Position numbers and translations under genes: made by a program. A stretch of DNA of 64,000 nucleotides from Paraburkholderia dinghuensis (GTDB lineage: Bacteria > Pseudomonadota > Gammaproteobacteria > Burkholderiales > Burkholderiaceae). Shown here in pieces: positions 20,054 through 29,700 of the stretch (within the stretch, counting starts at the first letter, position 1; every line of letters starts with the position of its first letter). The stretch is taken from assembly GCF_003837865.1 (NCBI RefSeq), contig NZ_RQIS01000001.1, positions 561,699 to 625,698 on the forward strand, in the 5' to 3' direction. Below the pieces are notes generated by a model. It was not told the DNA's origin. It did not search any database and saw only the letters and a list, made by a program, of their open reading frames with translations.

Positions 20054-21247
20054 TCAGTCCGTGGCGCCCGGTACAGCACGTCCCGGATGGTGATAACCCG
20101 GCAGCGCGCGGCTCGGAAACGATTCGAACGGCTTGCCGGTCAAGGCGGCAACGATCCGCGCGGATGCATGGCCATCGCCATAGGGATTCACACGTCGCGC
20201 GAATGCGCGCCGCTCCGCTTCGTCGTCGACGAGTCGCTCCACTGAGTGCACAATTGCGTCGCGATGCGCGCCGACCAGCTTCACCGTACCCGCCGCCAGC
20301 GCCTCCGGGCGCTCGGTTACGTCGCGCATCACCAGCACCGGCTTGCCGAGCGCCGGTGCCTCCTCCTGCACGCCCCCCGAATCGGTCAGTACGATCGACG
20401 CACGCTGCATCAGACGCACGAATTCCGGGTATTCAAGGGGATCGGTCAGGTGAATATTCCTCAGGTGTCCTAGTGTTTCAAGAACCGGTCCGCGCACATT
20501 CGGATTCAGGTGGACCGGATAGACAATCTGCATCTTGCCCGTTTGCGCGAGCATCGCGAGCGCCGCACAGATGTTCGCGAAGCCTTCGCCGAAACTCTCG
20601 CGCCGATGGCCGGTGACGAGCAGAAGCGGTCGCCCGCCTTCGAGCTCGATGAACGGAAACTTCGCGTCGATGCGCTCGCGCAGCGCCGCGTCATTGTCGA
20701 GCCGTGCGCACATCAGATGCAGCGCGTCGATCACCGTATTGCCCGTGACGATCACGCGCCCGCCAAGCGACTCCGCTTCGAGATTCGCCCGCGAACTCGC
20801 GGTCGGTGCGAACAGCAGGTCACTGATCACATCGACGACGCGCCGGTTCATTTCCTCCGGCCACGGCTCGTACAGATTGCCGGTACGCAGCCCGGCCTCG
20901 ACGTGGGCGACCGGAATACGCCGGTGAAACGCGGACACCGCCCCCACCATGCTCGTCAGCGTGTCGCCATGCACAAGCACGCGATCGGGTTTTTCCGCTT
21001 CGAGCACGCCGTCGATGCCAGCAAAGAGCCGCGAAGCGAGTCCGTTCAGCGTCTGGTTCGCGGTCATCGCGGCGAGATTGTATTCGGGCACGATGCAGAA
21101 CAGGTCGAGCACCTGCTGCAGCATCTGCTGATGCTGCCCCGTCACGCAGACGATCGACTGAACGTCGTCATCGGCTTGCAGCCGCTTTACGAGCGGCACC
21201 ATCTTGATCGCTTCTGGCCTTGTTCCGAATATCGACAAAATACGCAC
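20054..21247 (-). CDS. wecB: UDP-N-acetylglucosamine 2-epimerase (non-hydrolysing)
   Basis: WecB interconverts UDP-GlcNAc and UDP-ManNAc. The 397 residues show the family opening MRILSIFGTRPEAIKM, VHGDTLTSM, HVEAGLRTGN, NRRVVDVISD, VTGHRRESFG and the DSGGVQEEAP nucleotide-binding segment. A 20-residue His/Pro/Gly tail follows the usual end. It is the last gene of the island operon, 9 bases after an acetyltransferase gene. Together with wecC (37237-38511) it supplies UDP-ManNAcA, so the polymer very likely contains N-acetylmannosaminuronate. Confidence 0.96.
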   Translation of the reverse strand: MRILSIFGTRPEAIKMVPLVKRLQADDDVQSIVCVTGQHQQMLQQVLDLFCIVPEYNLAAMTANQTLNGLASRLFAGIDGVLEAEKPDRVLVHGDTLTSMVGAVSAFHRRIPVAHVEAGLRTGNLYEPWPEEMNRRVVDVISDLLFAPTASSRANLEAESLGGRVIVTGNTVIDALHLMCARLDNDAALRERIDAKFPFIELEGGRPLLLVTGHRRESFGEGFANICAALAMLAQTGKMQIVYPVHLNPNVRGPVLETLGHLRNIHLTDPLEYPEFVRLMQRASIVLTDSGGVQEEAPALGKPVLVMRDVTERPEALAAGTVKLVGAHRDAIVHSVERLVDDEAERRAFARRVNPYGDGHASARIVAALTGKPFESFPSRALPGYHHPGRAVPGATD

Positions 21248-21256
21248 AGATGCCCC

Positions 21257-21988
21257 TCAATTGGAATGATGTCGACGAATAGTCGAAAGATCACAAGGAC
21301 GAAGAGGGCGAAAACTGCGGGCGGGATGCCCACTAAAGCGCATGCGCACCGACTCTAGTTCCGCCGGCAGCCGACGCCGCGGCGGTCGCCTCCGGGGCAT
21401 CGCAACGAAGCCCAGACGCCGGTACAGCGCCGCTGCCCGTGTATTGGTGACGAGTACGTCGAGCACGATCTCGCATGCGCTCCGTTCAAGGTCACACAGT
21501 GCATGTTCGAACAGCGCGGTAAATACGCCCGTGCCCCGCGCATCGACATGCGTCGCACAATGGGTGACGAGCGTTTGCGCAAGCTTCGGTTTTGGCAGTT
21601 CGGTTTCGAGCACGAAACCTCGCAGCAGCATCGGCACTGCCCGGACGAGCCCGAAGTAACGCAGCAAGGTCCACGCGACGTGCGGGTCGTCCGCGAACAC
21701 GTGGCGGCCGTCATGTGCCGCTAGCACGGCCACGACCTCACCGCGCTCATCGGTGGCAACCCGATGACGCCGCCACGAAAAGCGTCCACCGGAAAGCGTG
21801 AACGCATGCCGTAGAAACGCAATGCATTGCGCGGGCGGCGCGCCGAGGAAGAATTCGAATTCGCGCTCGCCCGCCGCAAACACGAGCGGCGCACAGGCCG
21901 CCGCATCGCTCGCGCGCGCGGCACGAAACGTCAGACCGCGCGGCGTTCTTTCCAAGTCCAATAGAGCACCATTCCAAAGCCAAAGCAT
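21257..21988 (-). CDS. GNAT-family acetyltransferase
   Basis: About 240 residues; the C-terminal half is GNAT-like, with the acetyl-CoA segment VDARGTGVFTALFEHAL and the final ALYRRLGFVAMPR strand-helix. The start is uncertain: the ATG at 21988 overlaps the upstream GT2 gene by 58 bases, while in-frame TTG codons near 21961 and 21955 would give a smaller overlap. A basic, Arg-rich tail ends the protein. In this context it may N- or O-acetylate a sugar precursor or the polymer. Substrate unknown. Confidence 0.75.
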   Translation of the reverse strand: MLWLWNGALLDLERTPRGLTFRAARASDAAACAPLVFAAGEREFEFFLGAPPAQCIAFLRHAFTLSGGRFSWRRHRVATDERGEVVAVLAAHDGRHVFADDPHVAWTLLRYFGLVRAVPMLLRGFVLETELPKPKLAQTLVTHCATHVDARGTGVFTALFEHALCDLERSACEIVLDVLVTNTRAAALYRRLGFVAMPRRRPPRRRLPAELESVRMRFSGHPARSFRPLRPCDLSTIRRHHSN

Positions 21989-23397
21989 GCAGTTACGTCG
22001 AGCGGAACCAGAAAGTAATTTCTTGTTCGAACCGCCACCCAAACCGCCGCCAGCGAATAGAGAAACGTGAAGACCTCACCCGCCATCAACACCGTGTTGA
22101 TACGCGGAAGCACCGACCGATATCCCTCCTTTCCCTTTGGCGTCCTGTGGAAATCCCCGTAAACGCCGAATAGCGCGCGCACTCCGCCGGCGAAGTAATA
22201 CCAGGACATCGGCAGGAACATCGCGATATAGCGGTAGGTATCCCACAGGTGTTTCAATATGCTTGTCCGATCTTCGAGGTGTGCACCCTTGCGCGCGCCG
22301 AACGCGTTGACGAGCGCCCAGATCGCGACAAGCACAAAGAACGCGAGCCCGCCCCAACGGACGCCGGAACCGTCGAAGCGGACGAGATAAGTCAACGGCA
22401 AGCTGAGCAGGACCAGCCCATAAATCGAGGCGAGCAGCACCGACGAAAACATCACGGATAACGCATGCATCCGCTTCATTAGCGGCATATGGTGATGGAA
22501 CACCAGCTTCACATGCTTGAATCCGCTATGAATCAATCCGCGCCCCCAGCGCTCGCGCTGAATGCGGAACGCGCTAATCGTCTCTGGCAGCATCGACATC
22601 GAAACCACATCGCGTATATAGGCGTATTTCCAGTCGCCGAACTGCGCGCGGTAGCCGAGGTCCACGTCCTCCGTGACCGTCGATGCATTCCAGCCGCCGA
22701 GCGCGTCGACGCAGGCCCGGCGCCATACGCAGGAACTGCCGCTCAGCGACGCCATATCGCCGTCTTCGCTCAAGCCGACCGTCACGTATTGCTGATGGCC
22801 CATCTCCATCGCCTGGAAGCGCGTGAGAAACGACACGTCGCGATTCTCGTAACCGATACCTGTCTGCAGGAAACCAAGGTGCGGGTCCCTGAAACGCGGA
22901 ATGGTTTTCAGCAGAAAATCGGACGGCGGCACGAAATCCGCATCGAAAATGGCGAAGAATTCGCCTCGCGATTGTCGAATGCCATGCACGAGGTTGCCCG
23001 CCTTGTAGCCTTTTCGGCTCGAACGACGGACGAGGCGGATATCGACACCCCGCGCCGCGTATTCATCGACCTTGACGCGCGCGAGCTCGGTCGTACCGTC
23101 CGATGAATCGTCGAGCACCAGAATCTCTAGCGTCCCGGCTGGATAACACATCTGGCAGGCGGCATCGATCAACCGCTCGACGACCTCGGACTCGTTGCAG
23201 ATCGGTAGCAGCACGCTCACCGGTGGCCAGAAATCCATTTCGGGTTCCGCACCCGGATGTGAAAGTTCGGTCAATTCGCGCCGCTCGACCTTTCGCGAAA
23301 TCAAGAAGACGCGCAGTTCAAGCAGCACGTAGAGCGCGAAATAGACCACCACTGCGAGGAACACCGCCTGAAAAAACCAGGAAAGCAACGCGAGCAT
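21931..23397 (-). CDS. Processive-type membrane glycosyltransferase family 2
   Basis: A 488-residue inner-membrane protein of the cellulose/hyaluronan-synthase-like GT2 group. One N-terminal membrane helix (about residues 3-30) precedes the GT-A domain with Asp in VLDDSSD, FDADF, TEDVDLG and the RIQRERWGRG motif (Q/RxxRW class); four or so membrane helices follow (about 320-480). Such enzymes can synthesise and extrude a chain, but here an ABC exporter is also present, so it may only act as a membrane-bound transferase. It is 12 bases downstream of a CgeB-like gene. Confidence 0.9.
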   Translation of the reverse strand: MLALLSWFFQAVFLAVVVYFALYVLLELRVFLISRKVERRELTELSHPGAEPEMDFWPPVSVLLPICNESEVVERLIDAACQMCYPAGTLEILVLDDSSDGTTELARVKVDEYAARGVDIRLVRRSSRKGYKAGNLVHGIRQSRGEFFAIFDADFVPPSDFLLKTIPRFRDPHLGFLQTGIGYENRDVSFLTRFQAMEMGHQQYVTVGLSEDGDMASLSGSSCVWRRACVDALGGWNASTVTEDVDLGYRAQFGDWKYAYIRDVVSMSMLPETISAFRIQRERWGRGLIHSGFKHVKLVFHHHMPLMKRMHALSVMFSSVLLASIYGLVLLSLPLTYLVRFDGSGVRWGGLAFFVLVAIWALVNAFGARKGAHLEDRTSILKHLWDTYRYIAMFLPMSWYYFAGGVRALFGVYGDFHRTPKGKEGYRSVLPRINTVLMAGEVFTFLYSLAAVWVAVRTRNYFLVPLDVTACFGFGMVLYWTWKERRAV

Positions 23398-23409
23398 GGC
23401 GTCAATTCC

Positions 23410-24495
23410 TCACAGTTTCACAACGGCGCAGATGTCCTCCAGCCGATGAGCCCACGTGTGGTGCTCCCGCACATAGGCCGCGCCTGCCGCGGCGCGATCC
23501 ATGTCCTCCGCCGAAGGACCGTGACGAAGCCGCGCGAAAAGCTCGCGCGTCGCCTCATACGTATTCACGACCTGGCAGAAGTCGCGGAAATGCCGGTCGA
23601 CCGCGCGGCTGGGATTCGTCACCGCAATGCCGCCACACGCCAGAATCTCGACGAGCCGGCGAGAAAACATCGTTTCGGAGCTCGTGACCGAATTGACGTT
23701 GATCGACGCGACGTGCGACTTGTAGACGAGCGCGGTTTCGCGATGTGGGACTTTCGCGTGTAACCGCAACTGGCTCTTCTTCGGAAAGCGAAACTCGATA
23801 TGCCGCGAAAGACGGTCGTGATTGCGGTCGAACACGTTGACCGGCATCGAGGTCTCTTCGCAGCTATCGAACACCATGTCGAGAAAGCGGCGGCGCTCGT
23901 CCAGAATGCGCCGGTAGTAGCTGCCGGTAAAGCACGCTTCCCTGCGCGTGAAATTGAATCCCGTAAAGCTGTGAAAAGCTGGCTGGTACGGCATGACGAG
24001 CGTATTCACCTGCACATGAGCCGGCACTTGCCGGCGATAGCGTTCGACACACTCCTCGTCCGTCGTGAACACATAATCGAACGCCTTCGCGACATCGATG
24101 AACGCATCGAAAAACGGACCGTCGTCCTTATTCCAGAACACGGCCGGTACACCCGCCTGCCTCGCAAAGTCGACCAGCCGGAATATCGCAGTGGGCTTCG
24201 TCATGCGCAGCGACTTCGGCTGCTTCGCCAGTTCGTAGCGCCAGCTGCCATCCACGCCATGGAACGCCGACTCGACGAGCACGAGATCCGGCTTCCAGTT
24301 ACCGATGACGTCGCGGTAATTCGCGGGCGTCACGGCCCGCACCCGGCATTCCGCGGACAGACAATCCGCGGTGAAATAGTCCGTGACGAGCGCGATCTTC
24401 AGACGGCCAAAGCGTCCGCCCCGCTCCACGTCCTCTGCTATCTTCGGATAGTCGTAGACCAGCGAACCCAGTTTTCTAATCAGCCTGCCAACCAT
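23410..24495 (-). CDS. CgeB-like glycosyltransferase (GT-B)
   Basis: A 361-residue cytosolic protein of the CgeB / Glyco_trans_1_2 type. Helpful segments are VFWNKDD..FF (about residue 125), FTTDEECVERYR, FTGSYYRRILDERR and, near the C-terminus, RRLVEILACGGIAVTNPSRAV, which matches the nucleotide-binding part of GT-B folds. Its start overlaps the preceding GT4 gene by 20 bases, suggesting coupled translation. Donor and acceptor cannot be read. It is one of at least five glycosyltransferases in the operon. Confidence 0.78.
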   Translation of the reverse strand: MVGRLIRKLGSLVYDYPKIAEDVERGGRFGRLKIALVTDYFTADCLSAECRVRAVTPANYRDVIGNWKPDLVLVESAFHGVDGSWRYELAKQPKSLRMTKPTAIFRLVDFARQAGVPAVFWNKDDGPFFDAFIDVAKAFDYVFTTDEECVERYRRQVPAHVQVNTLVMPYQPAFHSFTGFNFTRREACFTGSYYRRILDERRRFLDMVFDSCEETSMPVNVFDRNHDRLSRHIEFRFPKKSQLRLHAKVPHRETALVYKSHVASINVNSVTSSETMFSRRLVEILACGGIAVTNPSRAVDRHFRDFCQVVNTYEATRELFARLRHGPSAEDMDRAAAGAAYVREHHTWAHRLEDICAVVKL

Positions 24496-25816
24496 TCAAT
24501 TCTTCACCCGCACCGTCAGGCAGTGCTTTCTTCACGAAATCGCGCCAGCTACGTTGTGTGGTCGCGTACTGTTTTGCTTGTGCGCCGAGCGCAGTCAACG
24601 CGCTGCGATCGGCCAATGCCGCTTCGATCACGGAGGCGAGATGGGACGCATCACCGGCATTGAAAAACCAGCCGGCCGGATTCGCACCCATTTCATCGCG
24701 AAACACCGGCAGGTCGGGCACGATAACCGGCTTGCCCATCGCCATCGCCTCGACCAGCTTGATCGGCGGCACGATTTCGCAGACCTTGAACGGCTTGCGC
24801 GGAATGCAAACGATTGCGCAATGGCCAAGTGTTTCCTGTGCCTTGTCGGGAGACATCCGGCCAGCAAAGCGCACGCGCTCCGTTAACCCGAGACGCTGCA
24901 CCTGCGCTTCGAGCGCCGCACGCGATTCGCCGTCGCCGATGATATTGACCTTGACCGGTACGCCACGCGCCTGCAGATGGGCGACCGCATCGATCAGCGT
25001 GTCGAGGCCTTCATAGCCCATCAACGAACCCGCGTAGCCTATCGTCACCGCGTCGGGCTGCTGTCGTGCGATCGACGCGAATCGTTCGGGTTCCACACAA
25101 TTGGGCAACAGGAACATACGTTCGGCCCGGATGCCCCATTCTTGCTGCGCAAGACGACCCAGTTGCGCCGAGATCACGAACAGCCGGTCCGCGTGCCGCG
25201 CGACCAGCGCTTCCAGCTGCAATCCCTGCCGGAACCCCTGCCGCCCGTCGTATTCCGGTATCCGCGAAATGCGCGTGAGTTCCCAAAGGCCGCGCATTTC
25301 ATACTGGAACGGAATGCCAAGTTGCCGCGCGGCCAGCAACGCCGGCAATGCGTTGACGTGGTTCGACGCCGCATGAATCACCGACACCCGGTGCCGCACC
25401 GCCTGTTCGGCGATCACGCGTGCCGCCTGCAACGCGTAGAACAACACCGGCCGGTTATTCGCCGGCGCGCCCGCATGCAGATAACGGACGTCGCCAACCT
25501 GTGTTTCATCGCCGTGCGCGTCGCTCAACCGGTCGAACCGGTCACCCGGATAGCCCGGCCTCGTCAGCGCATGCACGCGGGCGCCCGCCGACGTCAATGC
25601 ACGAATGACTTCGTGCGTGCGTGTGGTGTAACCGCTCGTGTGATAAGGCAGTGCGCTCGCAGCCACATACAGCATGCTTCGCGGACATGCGTCGAACTGT
25701 GCTGCGTTCGCGCGCCGCATCAACCTGCGTTCCAGCGTTCTCACCGTCAACCATCGACTCAGTCCGAGAAACGGTTCGCTCACGAACGTCTGCACCGATT
25801 CGATCACGCCGCTCAT
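24476..25816 (-). CDS. Glycosyltransferase family 4
   Basis: A 446-residue GT-B enzyme. The N-terminal Rossmann half has SALPYHTSGYTTRTHEV (acceptor-side GlyGly-like loop replaced by SGY) and the C-terminal half has YAGSLMGYEGLDTLIDA, IIGDGE and PPIKLVEAMAMGKPVIV with the EX7-type Glu (about residue 372). Its ATG overlaps the stop of the deacetylase gene (ATGA). It is expected to add a sugar to a lipid- or protein-bound acceptor at the cytosolic membrane face. Substrate unknown. Confidence 0.9.
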   Translation of the reverse strand: MSGVIESVQTFVSEPFLGLSRWLTVRTLERRLMRRANAAQFDACPRSMLYVAASALPYHTSGYTTRTHEVIRALTSAGARVHALTRPGYPGDRFDRLSDAHGDETQVGDVRYLHAGAPANNRPVLFYALQAARVIAEQAVRHRVSVIHAASNHVNALPALLAARQLGIPFQYEMRGLWELTRISRIPEYDGRQGFRQGLQLEALVARHADRLFVISAQLGRLAQQEWGIRAERMFLLPNCVEPERFASIARQQPDAVTIGYAGSLMGYEGLDTLIDAVAHLQARGVPVKVNIIGDGESRAALEAQVQRLGLTERVRFAGRMSPDKAQETLGHCAIVCIPRKPFKVCEIVPPIKLVEAMAMGKPVIVPDLPVFRDEMGANPAGWFFNAGDASHLASVIEAALADRSALTALGAQAKQYATTQRSWRDFVKKALPDGAGEELNGWQAD

Positions 25817-26784
25817 GCCTTTGCTTTCCCCGACGGCTTCACTTCCGCTCCCGCGAGGTCGACCGTCTGCGTCGTCCTGATCTTGCCGCGCGCGTGCAGG
25901 TCCAGAAACTCCGCAGTCGTGATCACGTCGTAATCCTTCGTCAATCGGGACAGCAGCTTACGGTAGCCCTCGACACGCTGATCGTCGCGATACGTCGCGT
26001 GGCCGCTTTCGTCCCAGTACAACAGCGACCACGAATGCATCAGAAAAATAGAGAATGTCGGGCTGCCGCTAAACGCGTCGAACAGCAATTTCCCCCACCA
26101 AGGACGAAACCGGAAATAAGGCGATTCCGGAAAAGTGAGACGCGCCCACCACTCGTCCTTGCCCACCGTCGGCAGGATCTTTTTTTCCGTCATTGGTACT
26201 TCGATCACACCGTTCGACCAAGCGTACGGAAGATTCGTGGGCTCGCTATAGACACACTGCCCCGCGTGAACCGCGCACATCGAATTGTTGAACGACAGCG
26301 GCACACCCGCCGCTTTGAGCGCGCGGATCGTCGTCGCATTCCAGCGAAACGAACCCGCGCGGTGCGCGAGCACCGCCTTGCCCGTTTCTTCCGCGATCAA
26401 TCCGCCGAAATGCTTGATCACGAACGCCGCGCGCGCGTCATCCGTGTATTGATTCATGTATTGCGGCCGGCGCGCGAGCCCGTGCTCCGCCCAGAACGAA
26501 TCCGGAAGATATTCCGGGTGCGTGTGAAGCTGAACGTCCTGGCCCACGGAATCCAGCCAGCGTACGACCTCCCGCGTCTCATCGAGGTACGACCACGCGC
26601 CGCATTGATCGACGAAAAACACATGCTTCGCGCCGAATTCGTCGCCAATCGACGCCATCTCCCGGACACCTGCCGTTCCGCGTTCGTGCACGCCCCACAT
26701 TAGCCGCTTCACGTGATCGTGCGGTGCGCGCTTCGGCAATGCCTCGGTATCCACCGTCAGCATCGCATAGCGATTTTTTTCCAT
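25813..26784 (-). CDS. Polysaccharide-deacetylase-like (NodB-fold) protein
   Basis: A 323-residue protein opening MEKNRYAMLTVDTEALP, where the Asp of the TVDTE segment matches the first metal/catalytic Asp of the NodB family; LHTHPE (His-x-His) near residue 115 provides candidate metal ligands, and AHRAGSFRWN matches the following R-x-G motif. No signal peptide is seen, so it would act in the cytosol, unusual for polymer deacetylases and suggesting a small or lipid-linked substrate. The ATG at 26784 overlaps the preceding TAA by one base; the frame is open upstream but that part lies in another gene. Confidence 0.8.
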   Translation of the reverse strand: MEKNRYAMLTVDTEALPKRAPHDHVKRLMWGVHERGTAGVREMASIGDEFGAKHVFFVDQCGAWSYLDETREVVRWLDSVGQDVQLHTHPEYLPDSFWAEHGLARRPQYMNQYTDDARAAFVIKHFGGLIAEETGKAVLAHRAGSFRWNATTIRALKAAGVPLSFNNSMCAVHAGQCVYSEPTNLPYAWSNGVIEVPMTEKKILPTVGKDEWWARLTFPESPYFRFRPWWGKLLFDAFSGSPTFSIFLMHSWSLLYWDESGHATYRDDQRVEGYRKLLSRLTKDYDVITTAEFLDLHARGKIRTTQTVDLAGAEVKPSGKAKA

Positions 26785-27341
26785 TATTTCCCGCTCAACT
26801 TGAGCAACGCATGCCAGTCCGACTCGCTCGCGAGTCCCGCACTCAGCGGCACGATACATGCGTCGCAATAACGCCACGCGAGATAAGCCTGCTTCCTTTG
26901 CCGATAACATGGCCCGTCGCCGCTCAACTCCGGCAGATACTCGACGAGCCAACCCAGCCGCGAATAAAACGCGAAATCCGCGACCTCTGTTACCAGCACC
27001 GGCACAGGACTATCCTGTTTCGACAGCTTCTTCGAGAAGCCCTCGCACGCCGCACGCAATTCGTCGCGGTTTGCGGCGGGCGCCCAGATCACCAGTGTCT
27101 TCACGTCGGCGGCAACCACCCTGTGCTTGAGCGTGGGTAGCCACGGATAAGGCGTTACATGCGGCGCCATCAATCCGCCCGATGCCAGCAGACGTCGAAT
27201 GCGCCACCACACCCGGCCCGCCAGCGTTGACGCAGGCTTGTCGCGCAGCAGATCGTGTCGCGTGAGCAGCGCCCAATCCGGCCTGACCGCAAGCGCATTC
27301 AACTGACGTCGCAACGCGCGAGTTTCAGTAGTTACGCTCAA
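26784..27341 (-). CDS. Unrecognised protein, 185 residues
   Basis: I do not recognise this protein. It seems to start at TTG 27341, which overlaps the upstream stop as TTGA, the only start that fits the tight spacing. Features: an Arg-rich N-terminal half (VWWRIRRLLAS), a beta strand DVKTLVIWAPAA, a second strand VPVLVTEVADFAFYSRLGWL, and two late Cys. The last phrase resembles acetyltransferase C-terminal strands (YxRLGW), but no acetyl-CoA motif is visible. No signal or membrane segment. It sits between a MurG-like transferase and a NodB-like gene, so a sugar-modification role is possible. Confidence 0.65.
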   Translation of the reverse strand: MSVTTETRALRRQLNALAVRPDWALLTRHDLLRDKPASTLAGRVWWRIRRLLASGGLMAPHVTPYPWLPTLKHRVVAADVKTLVIWAPAANRDELRAACEGFSKKLSKQDSPVPVLVTEVADFAFYSRLGWLVEYLPELSGDGPCYRQRKQAYLAWRYCDACIVPLSAGLASESDWHALLKLSGK

Positions 27342-28450
27342 TGCCGACGCTCCCGGCCCATTGCCAATGCGAGAATTTTCTCCGCGGCAAGCGATGCACC
27401 ATTCAATGGGATTCCGGCCGGTCTGGAGCGGTTCACGTTCAGCATTTCCAATAGCTCTCCGACTGCGGCACCGCGCTGCTCGTCGGTCTCGCACGCGGAT
27501 ACGACCGCCGGCATCACGTCGGCCACCATCCTCGCGCGACGGGTCTGATCGTCAGCCAGCTCGCCATTCGGGACCAGCAGCGAGGGAACGCCCGACTGAA
27601 CCAGTTCGCAACAAGCGTTGTAGCCGGCTGCGCCCACAAAGGCGTCGAACGCACGCAGATAACGCGCCAACGGATAAACCGTGAGCGGCAGGACGCCCGG
27701 TGGCAATTCGACGTCACGCACCGAAATGGGCGCTCGCACCCAGACCACCTGAAATCCCGCTGACTCGAAGAGACGAATCAACCCATGACCGATCCCGGCA
27801 ACATCCTTGAGATTCCCGGGCCCGAGTGCAAAGAGCACGAAGCGTCCGTTCTGCGGGAGACTCAGCGCGCCTCTCGCCGCAGCGCGGTCCAGCACCTCAT
27901 CGTCTTCGAGGAGACACACTGGCGGCACGACTGCGCGCTTTCCACCACGCGCAAGCTCGACCTCGCTCTCGTGGGCACCCAATTCGCCGGGCTGGATCAC
28001 GAGATCGAACCGCGCTTCGTCCACCGGCACCGTTTTGGCGCCCTCCTTGAGCAGGCCGCGATTGGACCATACGAGCGCTGGCGAACCATACGCTTCGCAC
28101 GCCGCCAGAAAGCCCTGAAACGGCCAGGTCCCGTCGAACACGATCGCGTCCGGCCGGACACGCTCCAGCACCATCCCGAAGCGAACAGCCAGTTCGCTAT
28201 TCCATGCGAAAGTCGAATTCGACGACCAGTACGGAGAAACAAAGTAATCGGCCTCGAAACCCATTTCCTCGATGATCTCGATCGCCGACGCCAATGAAAA
28301 GAAAACTGGACGCGCGCGCCCGCGCAGCCTGCGTGCATACGACAGGCAACGATTCAGGTGGCCCATTCCTGAGCCGTTCACGTTAAAAAACAGCACACGC
28401 GGGAACTCCGCAGTGGATTGGCAGTTGTCTGCCGGCGGCAGAACCGTCAT
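27338..28450 (-). CDS. MurG/UGT-like glycosyltransferase (GT-B)
   Basis: A 370-residue GT-B protein. The N-terminus has [16 protein letters not shown], the Gly-rich loop seen in MurG/GT28-like enzymes; the C-terminal half has [10 protein letters not shown], then [35 protein letters not shown], which corresponds to the donor-nucleotide site. Soluble, no signal. The ATG overlaps the ugd stop (ATGA). Likely transfers a nucleotide-activated sugar early in the repeat unit; donor not predictable. Confidence 0.85.
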   Translation of the reverse strand: MTVLPPADNCQSTAEFPRVLFFNVNGSGMGHLNRCLSYARRLRGRARPVFFSLASAIEIIEEMGFEADYFVSPYWSSNSTFAWNSELAVRFGMVLERVRPDAIVFDGTWPFQGFLAACEAYGSPALVWSNRGLLKEGAKTVPVDEARFDLVIQPGELGAHESEVELARGGKRAVVPPVCLLEDDEVLDRAAARGALSLPQNGRFVLFALGPGNLKDVAGIGHGLIRLFESAGFQVVWVRAPISVRDVELPPGVLPLTVYPLARYLRAFDAFVGAAGYNACCELVQSGVPSLLVPNGELADDQTRRARMVADVMPAVVSACETDEQRGAAVGELLEMLNVNRSRPAGIPLNGASLAAEKILALAMGRERRH

Positions 28451-29616
28451 GCGTCGCCGCCGAACAGATCGCGCGTATAGACCTTGTCCGCCACATCCTC
28501 CAGATCGGCGGTCATCCGGTTCGCGAGAATCACGTCTGCGGATCGCTTGAAACCGGCCAGATCCCGCGTGACGGCCGAATTGAAGAACGTCGTTTCATGC
28601 ATGGCCGGTTCATACACGACGATCTCCACGCCCTTCGCCTTGATACGCTTCATCACGCCCTGGATACTCGACGCACGGAAATTGTCGGAACCGGCCTTCA
28701 TCACCAGCCGGTAAATACCCACGACCTTCGGACTGCGCTTGAGCACGCTCTCTGCGATGAAATCCTTACGTGTGCTGTTCGACGCAACGATCGCATGGAT
28801 CAGGTTCTGCGGCACATCGCTGTAATTGGCGAGGAGCTGCTTCGTGTCCTTCGGCAGACAGTAGCCGCCATAGCCGAAGCTCGGGTTGTTGTAGTGGGCG
28901 CCGATGCGCGAGTCGAGACATACGCCCTCGATGATCTGCTTCGTGTCAAGGCCGTGCTGGGCTGCGTAAGTATCGAGTTCGTTGAAATAGGCAACGCGCA
29001 TCGCGAGGTAGGTGTTTGCGAAGAGCTTGATTGCCTCGGCTTCCGTACTGCCCGTGAAAAGCGTTGGAATGTCATTTTTTTGCGCGCCTTGCTTGAGCAG
29101 ATTCGCGAAGACCTCCGCTCGCTCCGAGCGCTCGCCAACGACGATCCGCGACGGATACAGGTTGTCGTAAAGGGCCTTGCCTTCGCGGAGAAATTCGGGC
29201 GAGAAGATCAGGTTGTTCGTGTCCAGCGTCTCGCGCGCGCGTTCCGTATAGCCGACAGGAATGGTCGATTTGATCACCATCACGGCCCGCGAATTGATCG
29301 ACTTTACGCCGCGGATCACGCTCTCGATCGAACGGGTGTTGAAGTAGTTCGTTTCAGGGTCGTAGTCGGTGGGAGTCGCGATGATTACGTAGTCCGCTCC
29401 AGCGTAGGCATCTTCTTTGTCCAGTGTCGCGCGGAAGTTCAGCGGCCTGTGCGCAAGGAAGTCTTCGATCTCCGGATCTTCGATTGGAGATTGCTTGCGG
29501 TTCAGCATCGTCACCTTCTCGGGAACGATGTCCAACGCTACCACCTCGTTGTGCTGGGCTAACAACACAGCAAGAGAAAGGCCGACGTAGCCGGTGCCGG
29601 CGATTGCGATTTTCAT
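28447..29616 (-). CDS. ugd: UDP-glucose 6-dehydrogenase
   Basis: Ugd oxidises UDP-glucose to UDP-glucuronate with NAD. The 389 residues fit the E. coli-type short form. Visible: NAD loop [11 protein letters not shown] at residues 7-17, [24 protein letters not shown] and the catalytic Cys in [15 protein letters not shown] (about residue 260). The ATG at 29616 has AAGGAA 6-7 bases upstream; in-frame upstream codons are leader. It implies glucuronate in the polymer, which matches the GH79 enzyme and the lyase-like gene next door. Confidence 0.97.
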   Translation of the reverse strand: MKIAIAGTGYVGLSLAVLLAQHNEVVALDIVPEKVTMLNRKQSPIEDPEIEDFLAHRPLNFRATLDKEDAYAGADYVIIATPTDYDPETNYFNTRSIESVIRGVKSINSRAVMVIKSTIPVGYTERARETLDTNNLIFSPEFLREGKALYDNLYPSRIVVGERSERAEVFANLLKQGAQKNDIPTLFTGSTEAEAIKLFANTYLAMRVAYFNELDTYAAQHGLDTKQIIEGVCLDSRIGAHYNNPSFGYGGYCLPKDTKQLLANYSDVPQNLIHAIVASNSTRKDFIAESVLKRSPKVVGIYRLVMKAGSDNFRASSIQGVMKRIKAKGVEIVVYEPAMHETTFFNSAVTRDLAGFKRSADVILANRMTADLEDVADKVYTRDLFGGDA

Positions 29617-29700
29617 CTGAATTCCTTTTAAGCGAATGGAACCATTCACGCGCTCCGTCAACCCCGATAATGGAAAGCGCGTCGTTGAAGTCGATGGCCG

